Source: Chlorops oryzae (lineage: Eukaryota; Arthropoda; Insecta; Diptera; Chloropidae). Taken from it: a DNA stretch of 64,000 bases. The stretch covers positions 108,889,906-108,953,905 of the forward strand of contig CM035807.1 in the NCBI GenBank assembly GCA_020466095.1, given 5' to 3'. Positions 34,536-46,249 of the stretch are shown here, one piece after another. A program made the position numbers and the translations under genes. Positions within the stretch are counted from its first letter, which is position 1. Each line of letters starts with the position of its first letter. The notes under the pieces were generated by a model. That model ran no database searches and had not been told where the DNA came from. It was given only the letters and a program-made list of their open reading frames with translations.

Positions 34536-35526
34536 ACCATAAGCCAGACTAAAAAAGGAATTAAAACTCCGAATAAATACATATAAACGGTCGAATAAAA
34601 CAACAACAAATATTTCTAAATTTAACTCCAAAATGAAGTCTGATCGAAAGGGTTCAATTAACGCTCTGAAGGGAGGGAGGTATAAATCTCAAATTTGGCC
34701 AAGTAAAGCCCCTCCCTCTTCTAATTGGAGTAGTCCACCAAATTCGTTCCTTAATGCCTTTTTTGTGATTTTGTCCCATCTAGATCAAATTCGAATATTC
34801 ATATGAAAAATTTCTCCCAGTGTACGAAAAGGCGAGGATCAAGGTTATTTGATTAATCGCTTCTAAATCGTTTGTAGCTTGGGGCAGACATTGAAAAATA
34901 TTTTCGCAAATAAAGGCTATGAATTTCGTAATCCATATAACAGCGAGGGCGCGATGATGACGTTCAGTTAGGATCACAGTCTCATTGTTACTCAGGTAGA
35001 GTGGAAAGTACGCCAGCGTATCGCAATATTAAGTTTAATTCCCTTTAATTCCGTGAACCCAGCTCGATTTCGAGGGCATAAATCAAAGCAAGAGGGAAAA
35101 AAAACGAAATAGAGTGCCTCGCGTTTCAAGTTCACAAATCTGCGTTCCGCCATTCATTCATACCCATATGTATGTACATATGTATGTACATATGCGTTGT
35201 TCATATGAGATCTGCAAAAGCAATGAATTGCCTTATCTAGATAAGTTTTCTTATGTCAGATTTTGAATAGAAAACAAAGTGAAAGAAATAAAAAATAATA
35301 AATAAATAAAATGCGAATAAATAAGCCAAGCTGAGATGCATGCGCAAAGCAGTTAGCTCCAACCTTTGATACTCCACGAAGGCCTGCTGTAGTGGCAATG
35401 CTGCACAGATGGTGGTATGTGAGTGGCAAGAGGTCAAGCGCCAGGATGAGCTAGTATCAAGAATTGTTCGTTAACTCGATGCTTTGTACTTTAAGCATGT
35501 TTGACGACATGGTCATGGTAGCATCG

Positions 35527-35561
<35 letters not shown>

Positions 35562-36034
35562 ATGCTATTTTTGCTCTTTTCAGCGTGCTTCGATGCTGTT
35601 TCTGAATTTATCAAAAAATGCTAATTGAATGTGTCATTTATTTTTGCTCCATTCTCGTTTGTTCCTGGCTGCATCACTATGTGGGTATCTGCGACTTTAA
35701 TCAGTTTCTATTTTGCACGCTATGCAGCCCAGAGAATCCCAATATTGCCAACAGAATTCAGAATGGGATGCATGTGCATTATCAGTATATAAAACGCTAT
35801 TGCTACCACGCAACGAAAAGGAAAAAAAAAATTGAAAAATAAATAAATAAAATAAATAAACTGAGTAACAATAATGGCAACTTTATTGAGACATCTTCAA
35901 TTCGGTGGATAAATTTATTTGGATGAGAATGCCAAGTGAATCGTTAAGTCATCATTTTCGTGTTGACTAACTAAACTTTTTGAAATTATGGAGATATTGT
36001 ACATCATATAAGGGAAAAGTGGTCGAATTCTGAC
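34536..36034. other. Non-coding stretch with simple repeats
   Basis: TATGTACATA repeats lie at 35165-35192, AAATAAATAAA tracts at 35290-35325 and 35840-35862, and (CT)n at 35529-35558. I see no gene. Confidence 0.5.
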
Positions 36035-36760
36035 CAGTGGCGTGTATTCAGAAAAAGAGGGCTTTGATAGTGCTTATATTTTCCACAGTGGTATATTGAA
36101 CAATTATAAGATCATTAACCGAAAAAAAATTTGGAGGGGCTAGAGGAAGTTTAGAGAGTTATGGACCAAAAACCAAAAAAAATCCGAAAAATTCATGGCG
36201 CCCGATTTGGATGAAAATTTATATATAGAATAAGTGAAAAAATCTAAGAATTTTAGTACTAAAATTTTTTCAAGAAACGGATTACAACTAGTCTAGTTTT
36301 GGTCTAGTTCCAAACTAGTCGAGTTTGGTCTAGTTCCAAACTAGTCTAGTTTTGGTCTAGTTCCAAACTAGTCTAGTTTTGGTCTAGTTCCAAACTAGTC
36401 TAGTTTTGGTCTAGTTCCAAACTAGATACTAGTTTTGTCTAGTTAAACTAGCTGTTTGGCTAGTTCCAACTAGTCAGTTTTGGTCTAGTTCCAAACTAGT
36501 CTAGTTTTGGTCTAGTTCCAAAATCTGTGTCTAGTTCCAAACTAGTCCATTTTGGTTCTAGTAACTGTCCAAATAAGTCTAGTTTGGATCTAGTTCCAAA
36601 ACTCAAGTAACGTTTTGGAGTCAACTTGCTATTCCAAATAGTATCTGTTTTTTATTCCAAATAGTCTGACTATTCAAATTCTAGTGGTCTAGAGAAACTG
36701 TCTGATTTTGTTAAAGACTAGTCTGAACATGTTGTTGAAAAATTTGGTCTAGCTTCCCAA
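36035..36760. mobile_element. hAT-type MITE with expanded minisatellite, copy 2, right end lost
   Basis: The left arm matches 16097-16330 closely (CAGTGGCGTGT, GCTTTGATAGTGCTTATATT, TTGGATGAAAATTTATATAT). The interior is a long array of TAGTCTAGTTTTGGTCTAGT units from about 36288. From about 36430 the units become ever more garbled and the right arm never appears. The fading is unusual for a real minisatellite and may reflect poor consensus. Confidence 0.75.
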
Positions 36761-37620
36761 ACTTGTTAGTTCACTTAATAAGGCACTGAGTCAATAGTTT
36801 TCTATTTTAAATTTCCTTAATAGCTGATTGTCAGGGAAAAGCCTTAGAGAGTACTACATTAGTCAACTTGTTAAGTTTGAAAATTGGTATTAAATACTTT
36901 TATGCACTTACACCTGTTGTTTTCATATACAGCGAGGCAAAACATGTAGATGCATACATCTTTTCCTTAGCAATTGTCAAATTTCTAAAAAGTGACTCTC
37001 AGTTAACGACTGATCGTGTTTGGAGCCTTATGATGCATTGTTCACTTTGGGTCTTGTACCTAAATGACAGTGACAGCTCCAGCTGCCAACCGTATCTGAA
37101 TCTAAAAATTGGGAATAATTTGGTTTAAAGTAATCCTAGCGTGAATTTTCATGTAAAGCTTTTGATCTCATATACAGACGATGGTCGAATAAGCATTTGA
37201 GAGCCGGTACATGACTCTTGTACACTTTCCTTAAAGCAATTGTCAAAATTTGTAGAAATTATTTGTTGAGCTGTCTCCGTGGCGTGGTTGGTTGAGATGC
37301 GAACTTACGATGCGAGAGGCTCGTGGATGTGGATGTTGAGTTGTGTCGTTTTTCTTCTTTCTTCTTCTTCTTTGGGTTCCTATGTTTGGCCTAAGTATGT
37401 CACCCTTTGTGACAGAAACACTGACCAACCGACCAATCATGAATTAAAAATTGGGAAAATTTGGTTTAAAAATCATGTTTAATTCTTCATTAGAAGCCTT
37501 TTTTTCTCATATTACAGACGGGTTCATATTTAGACACGGGTCAGATTTGTACTATTTTCCCTTAAAAGCCAATTAGTCATAAGATAAGAAAAGGATAACA
37601 TAGGAAAAGTCCTTCAGAAG
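36760..37620. repeat. Blurred tandem units of about 150-350 bp
   Basis: Phrases such as AAAATTGGGAA, TTTGGTTTAAA, CTCATATACAGACG and CCTTAAAGCAATTGTCAAA recur in the same order near 36880-37000, 37105-37260 and 37445-37580 with many mismatches. A tRNA-like segment (37265-37325) with GTGGCGTGGTTGGTTGAGAT lies between two units. Confidence 0.45.
37265..37325 (+). repeat. tRNA-like SINE head
   Basis: CTGTCTCCGTGGCGTGGTTG, followed by GGTTGAGATGCGAACTTACG and CGAGAGGCTCGTGGAT, resembles the 5' two-thirds of a tRNA with a good A box. The B box is missing. Confidence 0.4.
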
Positions 37621-39676
37621 TTCACCAAACTTAAATCGAAAGTGTCGAATCGTTCTCCAGCTATGATCCTTTTGCTCTATGGGCATTCTTTGTTAATCTG
37701 TGGGCGTGGCTTTGAACCGATCACAGTCATTTACACTTACAATATTCCAAAGGTCTTTAAAAGTTTTTCTTCGAACCGTTAATTTTGCATTTTTCATACA
37801 CAAAAACAAATCTTCGAATTCTGCAGAGATGAAGCACAATTTTTGTATTTCAAAATAGGCTGAATGTCTTGAGAAAATTTTGAAAACTATTCAACACTCA
37901 ATTTGGAAAATGAACCGTCGATTTATATAGTTATCAAAAAATGGGTCCACTATAGCGCTTTTCAATATTTAAATGCACGTATTCGGAACTTTCGAAATTT
38001 TGGAGCCTACGACCTAGATTTCGAACACAATTTGCATAGAAAAGACCATTTTGAATTCTTCACATTTTGAGTGCAAATCAAAGACATAAGATTGATCATA
38101 ACTTCACATGTATTCCGTTAAACATACTTTTCGAATAAATAACGATCGCGAATTCGACTTTTCACTTCACGCCAAAAACCGTCCGAATTTTCGCGTCACT
38201 CTTTGTCTGTGCACTTGACGGTCTTGCAACGTTGTGACGACTTAAGCTCGCGTCACGTCTATTTACCTTTAAGCTTACAACCTGCAAACATTTGAGCCTT
38301 CGAACATGTTGTATGCATGTTGCAGTCGTGGAGTTTTTGGACTTTCTCATAGCCGTATTGAGGAAAATTTTCTTCGGGGATATTATTGACCAAAAATGTT
38401 TGAACCCAATCAACGAAGTTGTCAGCTTGAAAGGCTCGTTAAGGAACGATCGAACGAGAGAATAAAGAGAAGAAGAAAGAAAAAAAAACGAACGGCTTCC
38501 ATAGTATCCCTGACCTTCGTTTGTACCTACTAGGCATTCCTTTGGAGCACTTTTTTCGTTAAACTTCCGTTTTGTATGCTTGTTGGCTTCACATCGTTCA
38601 TTAATAAGTCATTTTCTCTGTTTGTCATTTAAACATGTCCATTTGTGGTGACGTGCCAGCATGGACGATGATGCGATGATGCGATGATGCGGTGATGGTG
38701 CAGCGCGTGCAACGTGTCTTGAGTTGTCTTGCTGTCTCGTTTGTTTTTTGTGTTCTTTGTGGCAAATTTCCAAAGACGAAATGCGATTCACCTTTCGCGA
38801 CATTTGGACAAGATGTATGCAATGAAAAATCAATGAAAGGAGAGGAAAAAACGACAAATAAGAAAAGGTAGCGATGTTAAACGCTGTTGATCGTTTGGTC
38901 TTATTATTTCGTTGTTGCCTCATTGCTCTGACTGCCTACATCCGAACGTACATACATACATATGTACCTGCGACAGTTGTTGCTTAGCTTCGTTTAGCTT
39001 TTTGCTGGTGCTCGTTCGTGAGGATCTGAACTTGGCTTCGACGCCGATTGGCGTTGGGGCGTATTTTTAGATTTTGCCCCTTGTAAGTTTCTTGTAATTT
39101 CTCGCAGCTTGCGTGCTCGTGTCGGCGATGTTAAATGGAATCATTTAAGGCACGATTCACTTTTTTTTTTTCTTTTTTGCTAAACGATTTTGTTGTTGTA
39201 TTTGTTTATTTTTGCATTTCTAATTGAATAATGAGCGTTGGTGATACACCAGAATCGTTGTTGAGAGCCTGTGATGCACATAAAAAGTAATTTCGGTCAA
39301 ATTCATTTAAGCCTTCGTTAAATTCGAGGACTATCATAATAGATATGGATTCTCTTGTGGAAAATATTTACAATAGCATTTAATTGCTGAACTGATGGAT
39401 TCACACCTCAAATTTTGTGCGTAAGATTTATGGCTGATGCGCTTAGAGAGAGCATGTCTCCTTTGACAGCATTGAGTAATGCCACATTCGTTTATGGTCA
39501 AAGGAATTTGAGAATACGGTAAAAGAGTTAATTGCGCAGTCAGGCTGCCAATCGTCGCCAGCGTTCCAAATCTGTGAATTGCCATCACAGAACGTTTCAT
39601 CGGCGTTACATCATGTGATTGAGGTGAGAAAGCGAGGAACAGCAAATTGATTGATTGTTCGCACGGTTACGGTTCC

Positions 39677-39737
<61 letters not shown>

Positions 39738-41100
39738 TTTGGAGTCACGCGTGAGGCTTCAAAGTTTTGGCGAAATTCAATTATATTTCTATTTTCTATT
39801 AACCCATTATAGTACATTGATGCCATATGGCATCACTTTGTCACGTTGCAGTTTTTCGGGCAATACTCACTCATACATGAACAAATTCACATTGACACAC
39901 ATTTGACAGTTTTATTTTCTATAGAAATGTTTGGCGCGTCTAACATTAACTTTATTTGAACATTTGCTTTTGAACTTTCGTCAGGAAATCATCATAAACA
40001 CGAAACTCGAAAAAAAAAGAAAAAATGCCGGTCTGTAATGGGTTAAGCGGTGTATCAGAAAGATGATCGAATGAGATGCGTTAAACATATGGGAAACACT
40101 TTACTCTGTCGCCGAATATTGGTCAATTGATAAAGTTATAAGGATGGTTTCATAGTAAGATCCCGAAATATTTCTATACACATACATACGTTGATCTTTT
40201 TTGCATACAGAAATCATAATAAATATCTTCAAAATAGATATAACAAACATCCGTACAGCGATATGTCGATAAGTATGTTTTAAGACATGCCGATTTTATC
40301 CAACGATTTTTTTATTGTTCTGGACGATGACGATTGACGATAAGGGGGAGGAGGGGGTCTAAAATGGTCAAATAACATGCTGACGTAATATATGGACGGC
40401 CCCTCAGGGGAGGTGTTGGAAGAGAACAAGTAGAAATCGTCCGCACCAACGGCATAATTTGACAAGAAGATAACCTTAACATCAAAATTTTGAATTTTTT
40501 TAAAGTTTAAATTTACTTTTTTAGTTTTCATTTCACCTAAACAACGGAAAATCGTTATGATTTTTCAAAAGAGTAGACCTCAAGAGAAGCAAATAGAAAA
40601 ATAACTTCGACGAAAATGGTTAGGTTAAAGTCGTTGTTTCGAACATATCTCGCCGAAAGAAAATTAAACAAACAGAAAATCGCCAGTTTAAGAAAAAACT
40701 TTTTTTTTTAATTTTTAAAGTTTATTTTGGTCAAGGAGATTTTCCATATATTTGAAATGTACATAAATAGTTTGGAAAATGAATTATATATCAACATTAT
40801 ACAATTATCCATTGAATGTACACAGGTCTAAGCATTGCTCTCAGTTGACAAAAAGTGTGCAATTAGACTGGTGTACACCGAGCCATTTTGCACAACTATG
40901 CGCGAAATCGGCAACAAAGAATAAATATCGATACATTTAAAAAGTCTTTGTGTCATCACGATCGCCGGCTGTTTTTGTTTACTTCGTGTGCTGTGAAATG
41001 CGGTCGGTACTTTTAATTCAATTTAAATTTAATATTTTGTTCAAATCAGAGAAAAGCTATTACAATAAAATACACAAATAATACTCCAAGCGGACTTAAA
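37620..41100. other. Long stretch without supported gene
   Basis: Structures are limited to a GATGATGCGATGATGC patch (38660-38697), a (CT)n tract (39681-39738) and AT-rich sequence. Repeated ATGCCATATGGCATC words occur near 39822 and earlier at 32124. The short frames lack splice sites and domains. Confidence 0.5.
39681..39738. repeat. (CT)n microsatellite
   Basis: A near-perfect CT tract of about 58 bp with one CC interruption. Confidence 0.95.
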
Positions 41101-41111
41101 ACGTAATCAAT

Positions 41112-41296
41112 ATGGTGCTGGACGTGAGCGACACAACAACAGCAGAGAAACAACACCCGAAAGCGAAATAAAATTTTGTCGACTCTGCTTAGAGGAAACC
41201 GATTTAATAGGCAATCTTTTTTGTGAAGACCAAGAGGGTGACGACGTTGGCAATAATACGCTTTCCCAAAAGCTTTTCGAATTGTTTCAAATTAAG
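41112..41296 (+). CDS. ZAD gene copy 1, exon 1
   Basis: The ZAD half-domain is clear and ends ELFQIK before a GTAAGC donor in phase 0. No ATG lies in the ZAD frame between an in-frame TAA near 41067 and the donor. The ATG at 41112, in the position homologous to the copy 2 start, is out of frame because of a mismatch within a CACAACAACAGCAG stretch. Confidence 0.6.
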
Positions 41297-43180
41297 GTAA
41301 GCAGATGGAAAATGTTAAAATTTCTACGTATAAGAGTGAGACGCGGGATACTGACAGTTCGATGCGTAGAGATGAGAACCATGGAGTTATCGATAATTCT
41401 TGGCGGTATAGGATTTCATTCTAAAAACAACCGTTATTTAATAAAATAAAAATTTAAATTATTTATTTCTTTTTCAGTACGAAAAGACACCATCTCTGCC
41501 AAATAAAATTTGCAAGGAATGTCTCGAAATGATTGAATCATTTTCAGTTTTCCGAGAAAACGTGCATAAAATTGAGTCGGAGTTGCAGAAACGTGTAGCT
41601 AGACTAATATATGGTGGAAGACCTGGAGAAAAAATGTTAAAAGTTTTAGATCATCCGCCCCGTGCAGGTCTGAATGGGCATCCTGGAGTCTTTGTGCCCG
41701 AGGAAAATGATGTAATTATCGAAGTGAACCCTGAGTTAGATTATGAAAGCTCAGATGAAGACTTCTCAATGGATTCTGATTCCGAAGTTGAGGATGAATC
41801 GAATATGGAAACAAAAGTGGCGGAAGTGGCAAGTGTTACCAATAAACAGCTTGAAAATATATCAACAAGAGTTGAAGAGCCTAATGCGATGGAGGTTGAA
41901 ACGTCTGACAAAGTAGAAGATACAAAAATAAACAGAGTTATCGAAACTACAATGTTGATAACAGCGAATATTGTCGAGAGATCCTACATAATGGAGGGTG
42001 AACCAACAAAAATCACATATTCTTGCCAATATTGCGATACAACTTTCTCTGATAGACCAACTTGTTCCGAGCATGTAGCGCTCCATAACCCGGCAGGACC
42101 ATTTCAATGCAGCTTCTGCCCCTTTGGGTATATAAACCGTCCTGAACTTATTGCACACATTCGCCAGTCACATGAAAGCGAAAGGCCGTACATTTGCATA
42201 ATGTGCAAAAGAGGATTTTTACGTCGTTCAGACCTGCAAAAACATTCGATTGTCCACACTGGAGTCAGACCATTCACTTGCAGTATATGTGGCAAGAATT
42301 TTTCACGAAACACAAACCTAACAAAACATTTACGCGTTCATAAAGGGGCAAAAAAAGCTAACACAAACACAGCACCATCCACACGAGAGGACTCCATAGT
42401 TAAATCGCAACAAAAACAGCAATCACAACATTATGAAACGAATAGCATGCGAACTTATGAATCTAACGCTGAATTAGGTGATCCAAACACCTTGTCTGCA
42501 ACGCAAAGCACACAACTTTCAATAAGCAGTACTGACAATACAAATTCCAATAGCATACTTGCATCACAATTGCAGAAGCAGCAATCATCTGGAAAACAGA
42601 AACCACCTCCATCACTTTTGACACCTACTCCTCCCAAACAATCCCATTTTTCCAGACACTTTGTTTGCGAAGTTTGTTCGCAGTCGTTTTTGCGCGAACG
42701 TGACTACCAACGGCATCAAGCCTTGCATCTGGATACGCTATTCTCGTGCAAACAATGCGGCATGATCTTTAGTCGGCGCGAAAAGCTCGCACGACACGAA
42801 TTAGACCAACACTCTCAGCAATATCCTTGCAACATTTGTCACATTCCATTTACAAAGCGTTCGGAATATGAATTGCATATGAAAATGCATCAATTGCAAC
42901 AGTCGGTTACCGCTACAGCCCAGGCTGCTTCTTTGTTAAGTGCTGGTGGTTTTTTGCCTGGCTATGGCTTCAACAATCAACAACAACAACAGCACAGCTA
43001 CAGCAGCAACAATATCAACAACAGCAACAATATCAACAAAACTCATCAATGCCCCCACCACCCAGCAAAGAATTTCGCAGCCCACAACAACGACCCTCAG
43101 TTGCTGATATGAACTTCTTCAGTCAAATGCTACCCACGATGAACTTAGGATTTTACAACGAGTCACGGTCTGAAAAATGA
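41112..43180 (+). CDS. ZAD-C2H2 zinc-finger gene, tandem copy 1 (frames broken at both ends)
   Basis: A DNA-binding regulator of the insect ZAD family. Exon 1 (to 41296) holds FCRLCLEETDLIGNLF and exon 2 (from 41478) holds PNKICKECLEMIESF, which together give the four zinc-binding Cys of the ZAD dimerisation domain. An acidic linker (YESSDEDFSMDSDSEVED) follows. There are seven C2H2 fingers: four in a group (about YSCQYC to HLRVH) and three after a Ser/Gln-rich spacer (FVCEVC, FSCKQC, YPCNIC). The fifth finger present in copy 2 is absent. Faults: the ATG at 41112 runs into TAA before the ZAD frame, and a poly-Gln tract near 42980 breaks the frame ahead of a conserved tail (SFADMNFFSQMLPTM-like) that ends at 43180. 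Function and target are unknown. Confidence 0.75.
41478..43112 (+). CDS. ZAD gene copy 1, exon 2
   Basis: The exon opens in phase 0 after TTTTTCAG with YEKTPSLPNKICKECLEMIE and stays open for 544 codons. The last 40 or so residues (NNINNSNN, HQCPHHPAKN) are probably out of frame, because the other frame keeps the tail shared with copy 2. Confidence 0.85.
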   Translation, partial: YEKTPSLPNKICKECLEMIESFSVFRENVHKIESELQKRVARLIYGGRPGEKMLKVLDHPPRAGLNGHPGVFVPEENDVIIEVNPELDYESSDEDFSMDSDSEVEDESNMETKVAEVASVTNKQLENISTRVEEPNAMEVETSDKVEDTKINRVIETTMLITANIVERSYIMEGEPTKITYSCQYCDTTFSDRPTCSEHVALHNPAGPFQCSFCPFGYINRPELIAHIRQSHESERPYICIMCKRGFLRRSDLQKHSIVHTGVRPFTCSICGKNFSRNTNLTKHLRVHKGAKKANTNTAPSTREDSIVKSQQKQQSQHYETNSMRTYESNAELGDPNTLSATQSTQLSISSTDNTNSNSILASQLQKQQSSGKQKPPPSLLTPTPPKQSHFSRHFVCEVCSQSFLRERDYQRHQALHLDTLFSCKQCGMIFSRREKLARHELDQHSQQYPCNICHIPFTKRSEYELHMKMHQLQQSVTATAQAASLLSAGGFLPGYGFNNQQQQQHSYSSNNINNSNNINKTHQCPHHPAKNFAAHNNDPQLLI

Positions 43181-43823
43181 AATAGGGCTTAGTCGCCCCA
43201 TAAGAAGTAAAATTAGAATTTATTTCATCTCCACCGTTTTGTGATTTATTCCATTATCAATGAATAAGTGGGGAATAAACGTTTGCCTTAAATAGTTATA
43301 TGGATTTTTAAAAATAACGCATGCATCTCTGTTTTAAATAAAGAATTAAGACCTTTTATATAGTACACCCTTTGTTAATTGATCGCAGCATAGTTTTATT
43401 TTGTTTGAAAAAATTGATCGACTTTTTTATTGTACGATTAAATATTTTTTGATGAAATAAAAATGTGTGACGAAGAAGAAGCGCTACGATTTGTTATCAG
43501 CAAGTTCATCGACTGACTACTGGACGTTATTGGCTCTCATTAGATACTTTGAAGAAATGAAATGCTTTAAAATATTAACCAACATGAAATTTCATTGTAG
43601 GGTAAAACATCTTAATCACCGGAAATATCGATAAGCGTATGACCAGCTGCTCATCCCTAGCTGCAGCTGTTTATGTTTATCCCTCATAGTCAATTTTGCA
43701 CTCAATGCCCTCAGCAAGTTAAAGTTGCTGTGCATTGAAACGATCATCCAGTAATAATATTTAAGTATAAAAATCATATCCAGTACCGAATTAGTCAAGC
43801 GAACATTGTGCAATAACAAGAAT
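43180..43823. other. Spacer between the ZAD copies with polyadenylation signal
   Basis: AATAAA at 43337-43342 is a good polyadenylation signal about 160 bp after the copy 1 tail stop. The spacer does not match the region upstream of copy 1, so the duplication boundary lies close to the first exon. No other gene is seen. Confidence 0.6.
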
Positions 43824-44000
43824 ATGGTGGATTGTGAAAGCAATGCAATAACAACAGAAACAGAAAGTGAAATCAAATTTTGTCGACTCTGCTTAGAGGA
43901 AACCGATTTAATAGGCAATCTTTTTTGTGAATACCGAGAGGATGACGACGTTGGCAATAATACGCTTTCCCAAAAGCTTTTCGAATTGTTTCAAATTAAG
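43824..44000 (+). CDS. ZAD gene copy 2, exon 1
   Basis: Fifty-nine codons from the ATG to a GTAAGC donor in phase 0. It carries FCRLCLEETDLIGNLFCEYR. This exon is the intact counterpart of the damaged copy 1 start. Confidence 0.88.
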
Positions 44001-46073
44001 GTAAGCAAATGGAAAATGTTAAATTTTCTACGTATAAGAGTGAGACGCGGGATACTGACAGTTCGATGCGTAGAGATGAGAACCATGGAGTTATCGATAA
44101 TTCTTGGCGGTATAAGATTTCATTCTAAAAACAACCGTTATTTAATAAAATAAAAATTTAAATTATTTATTTCTTTTTCAGTACGAAAAGACACCATCTC
44201 TGCCAAATAAAATTTGCAAGGAATGCCTCGAAATGATCGAATCATTTTCAGTTTTCCGAGAAAACGTGCATAAAATTGAGTCGGAGTTGCAGAAACGTGT
44301 AGCTAGACTAATATATGGTGGAAGACCTGGAGAAAGAATGTTAAAAAGTTTTAGATCATCCGCCCCGTGCAGGTCTGAATGGGCAACCTGGTGTCTTTGT
44401 GCCCGAGGAAAATGATGTAATTATCGAAGTGAATCCTGATTTAGATTATGAAAGCTCAGATGAAGACTTCTCAATGGACTCTGATTCCGAAGTTGAGGAT
44501 GAATCGAATATGGAAACAAAAGTGGCGGAAGTAGCAGAGAGCAGCGATAAACAAATTCAATCTTTATCAACAACAGTCGCGGTCCCCGGTGGGATGAAGG
44601 CTGATGGTTTTGATGACGTTAAAAACACAAAAATAAATGAAGTAAACGAAACTACAACGTTGATCAAGTGGAATATCGTGGAAAAGTCTTACGCATTGGA
44701 AGGGGCACCGACAAAAATCACATATTCTTGCCAGTATTGTGACATAACATTTTCAGAGAAAATAGACTGTGAAAAGCACGTTTTTGAGCACAATCCTATA
44801 GCTCCCTTTCAGTGCAGTTTTTGTCCTTTAGGATTTTTAGACCGTCCTGAGCTTATAACACACATTCGGCAGTTTCATGAAAGCGAAAGGCCATACATAT
44901 GCGCAACATGTAAAAAAGGTTTCTTACGTCGTTCAGACCTAAGAAAGCACACAATTGTCCATACTGGAATAAGACCATTCACTTGCAGTATATGTGGCAA
45001 GAATTTTTCACGTAAAACTAATTTAACAAAGCACTCCCGAATTCATACAGGCATAAAGCCACACATCTGTGTACATTGTCCGCGATCTTTTGCCACTGTT
45101 ACCGAATTAGTTCGACATACACGCACCCATAATACTAATAAAGCAAGCAACGATCAACTTACAGAATATAACCAAGCGCAATTTAAAAGCGATAAGGAAC
45201 TATTTAAAAGCCCTGAAGAAATAGGAAATACAAAAACAGCAACCTGCACTTCGATGGACTCTATATTTAAGGTGCCGCATCAATTCCAAGAAAAACAACA
45301 ATCAGAACAATATGAAATAGATAGCAGAGATATATTTGACTCTAATCTGGGACTGACTGATCAAAATACATTCCTAACACCGCAAAGCATACCATTTCCA
45401 ATGATTAATACTGAAGTTACAAATCGCGATAAATTCTTCCCCTCAGACTTGGAGCAGCCAAGTTCTTCTGGAACACAAAAATCGCTTCCATCACTTTTGA
45501 CATCGGCGCCTTCCAAACAACCCCATTTCTCCAAACACTATGTTTGCGAAGTTTGTTCGCAAACGTTTTTGCGCGAACGTGACTACCAGCGGCATCAAGC
45601 CTTGCATCTGGATACGCTATTCTCATGCAAAAAATGCGGCATGATCTTTAGTCGGCGCGAAAAGCTCGCACGACACGAAATAGAAAAGCACTCTCCGCAA
45701 TATCCTTGCAACATTTGTCACATTCCATTTACAAAGCGTTCGGAATATGAATTGCATATGAAAATGCATCAATTGCAGCAGTCGGTTACTGCTACAGCCC
45801 AGGCTGCTTCGCTGTTAAGTTCTGGTGGTTTTTTGCCCGGCTATGGCTTCAACAATCAACAACACACAACAGCAGCAGCTACAGCAGCAACAATATCAAC
45901 AACAGCAACAATATCAGCCAAATTCATCAATGCTTCCACCGCCCAGTATAGAATTTCGCAGCCCACAACAACGACCCTCATTTGCTGATATGAACTTCTT
46001 CAGTCAAATGCTACCCACGATGAACTTAGGATTTTACAATGAATCGCGATCTAACGAGCGAAATAAATTTTAG
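43824..46073 (+). CDS. ZAD-C2H2 zinc-finger gene, tandem copy 2 (one frame break in exon 2, one in the poly-Gln)
   Basis: Exon 1 (43824-44000) starts MVDCESNAITTETESEIKFC and is clean. The 181-bp intron has the same position and length as in copy 1. Exon 2 begins with the second ZAD half, but a run of five A (four in copy 1) near 44345 shifts the frame to a stop at 44413-44415. The true frame resumes as EENDVIIEVNPDLDYESSDE and runs to 45988 with eight C2H2 fingers, including HICVHCPRSFATVTELVRH, missing from copy 1. A second shift near 45865 is needed to read the Gln-rich tail and SFADMNFFSQMLPTMNLGFY to the stop at 46073. Most differences from copy 1 in the fingers and tail are silent or conservative, so selection has probably kept the protein. 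AATAAA lies at 46157. Confidence 0.78.
44182..45988 (+). CDS. ZAD gene copy 2, exon 2
   Basis: After TTCTTTTTCAG the exon codes for the second ZAD half, then is frameshifted at 44345 and restored from about 44399. It includes eight C2H2 fingers with TGxKP-type linkers between the first group and a second group of three after a spacer. The tail 45865-46073 is in another frame. Confidence 0.85.
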
Positions 46074-46156
46074 TCATAGCATTGTAAGTAAAAACTATTT
46101 CGTGATTTTTTTTATACATTCTATTTTTATGGATAAATCATTAGACATATTTAATT

Positions 46157-46162
46157 AATAAA
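46157..46162 (+). terminator. Polyadenylation signal of ZAD copy 2
   Basis: AATAAA lies about 85 bp after the tail stop at 46073. Confidence 0.6.
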
Positions 46163-46249
46163 TTAGTTCCTTTTTTTCCAACAGTAGCGTAACTCAGTAT
46201 AAGTTTATTCGTCGATTTGGACTCATATCGTTTTCAATTTAATGGAAAA

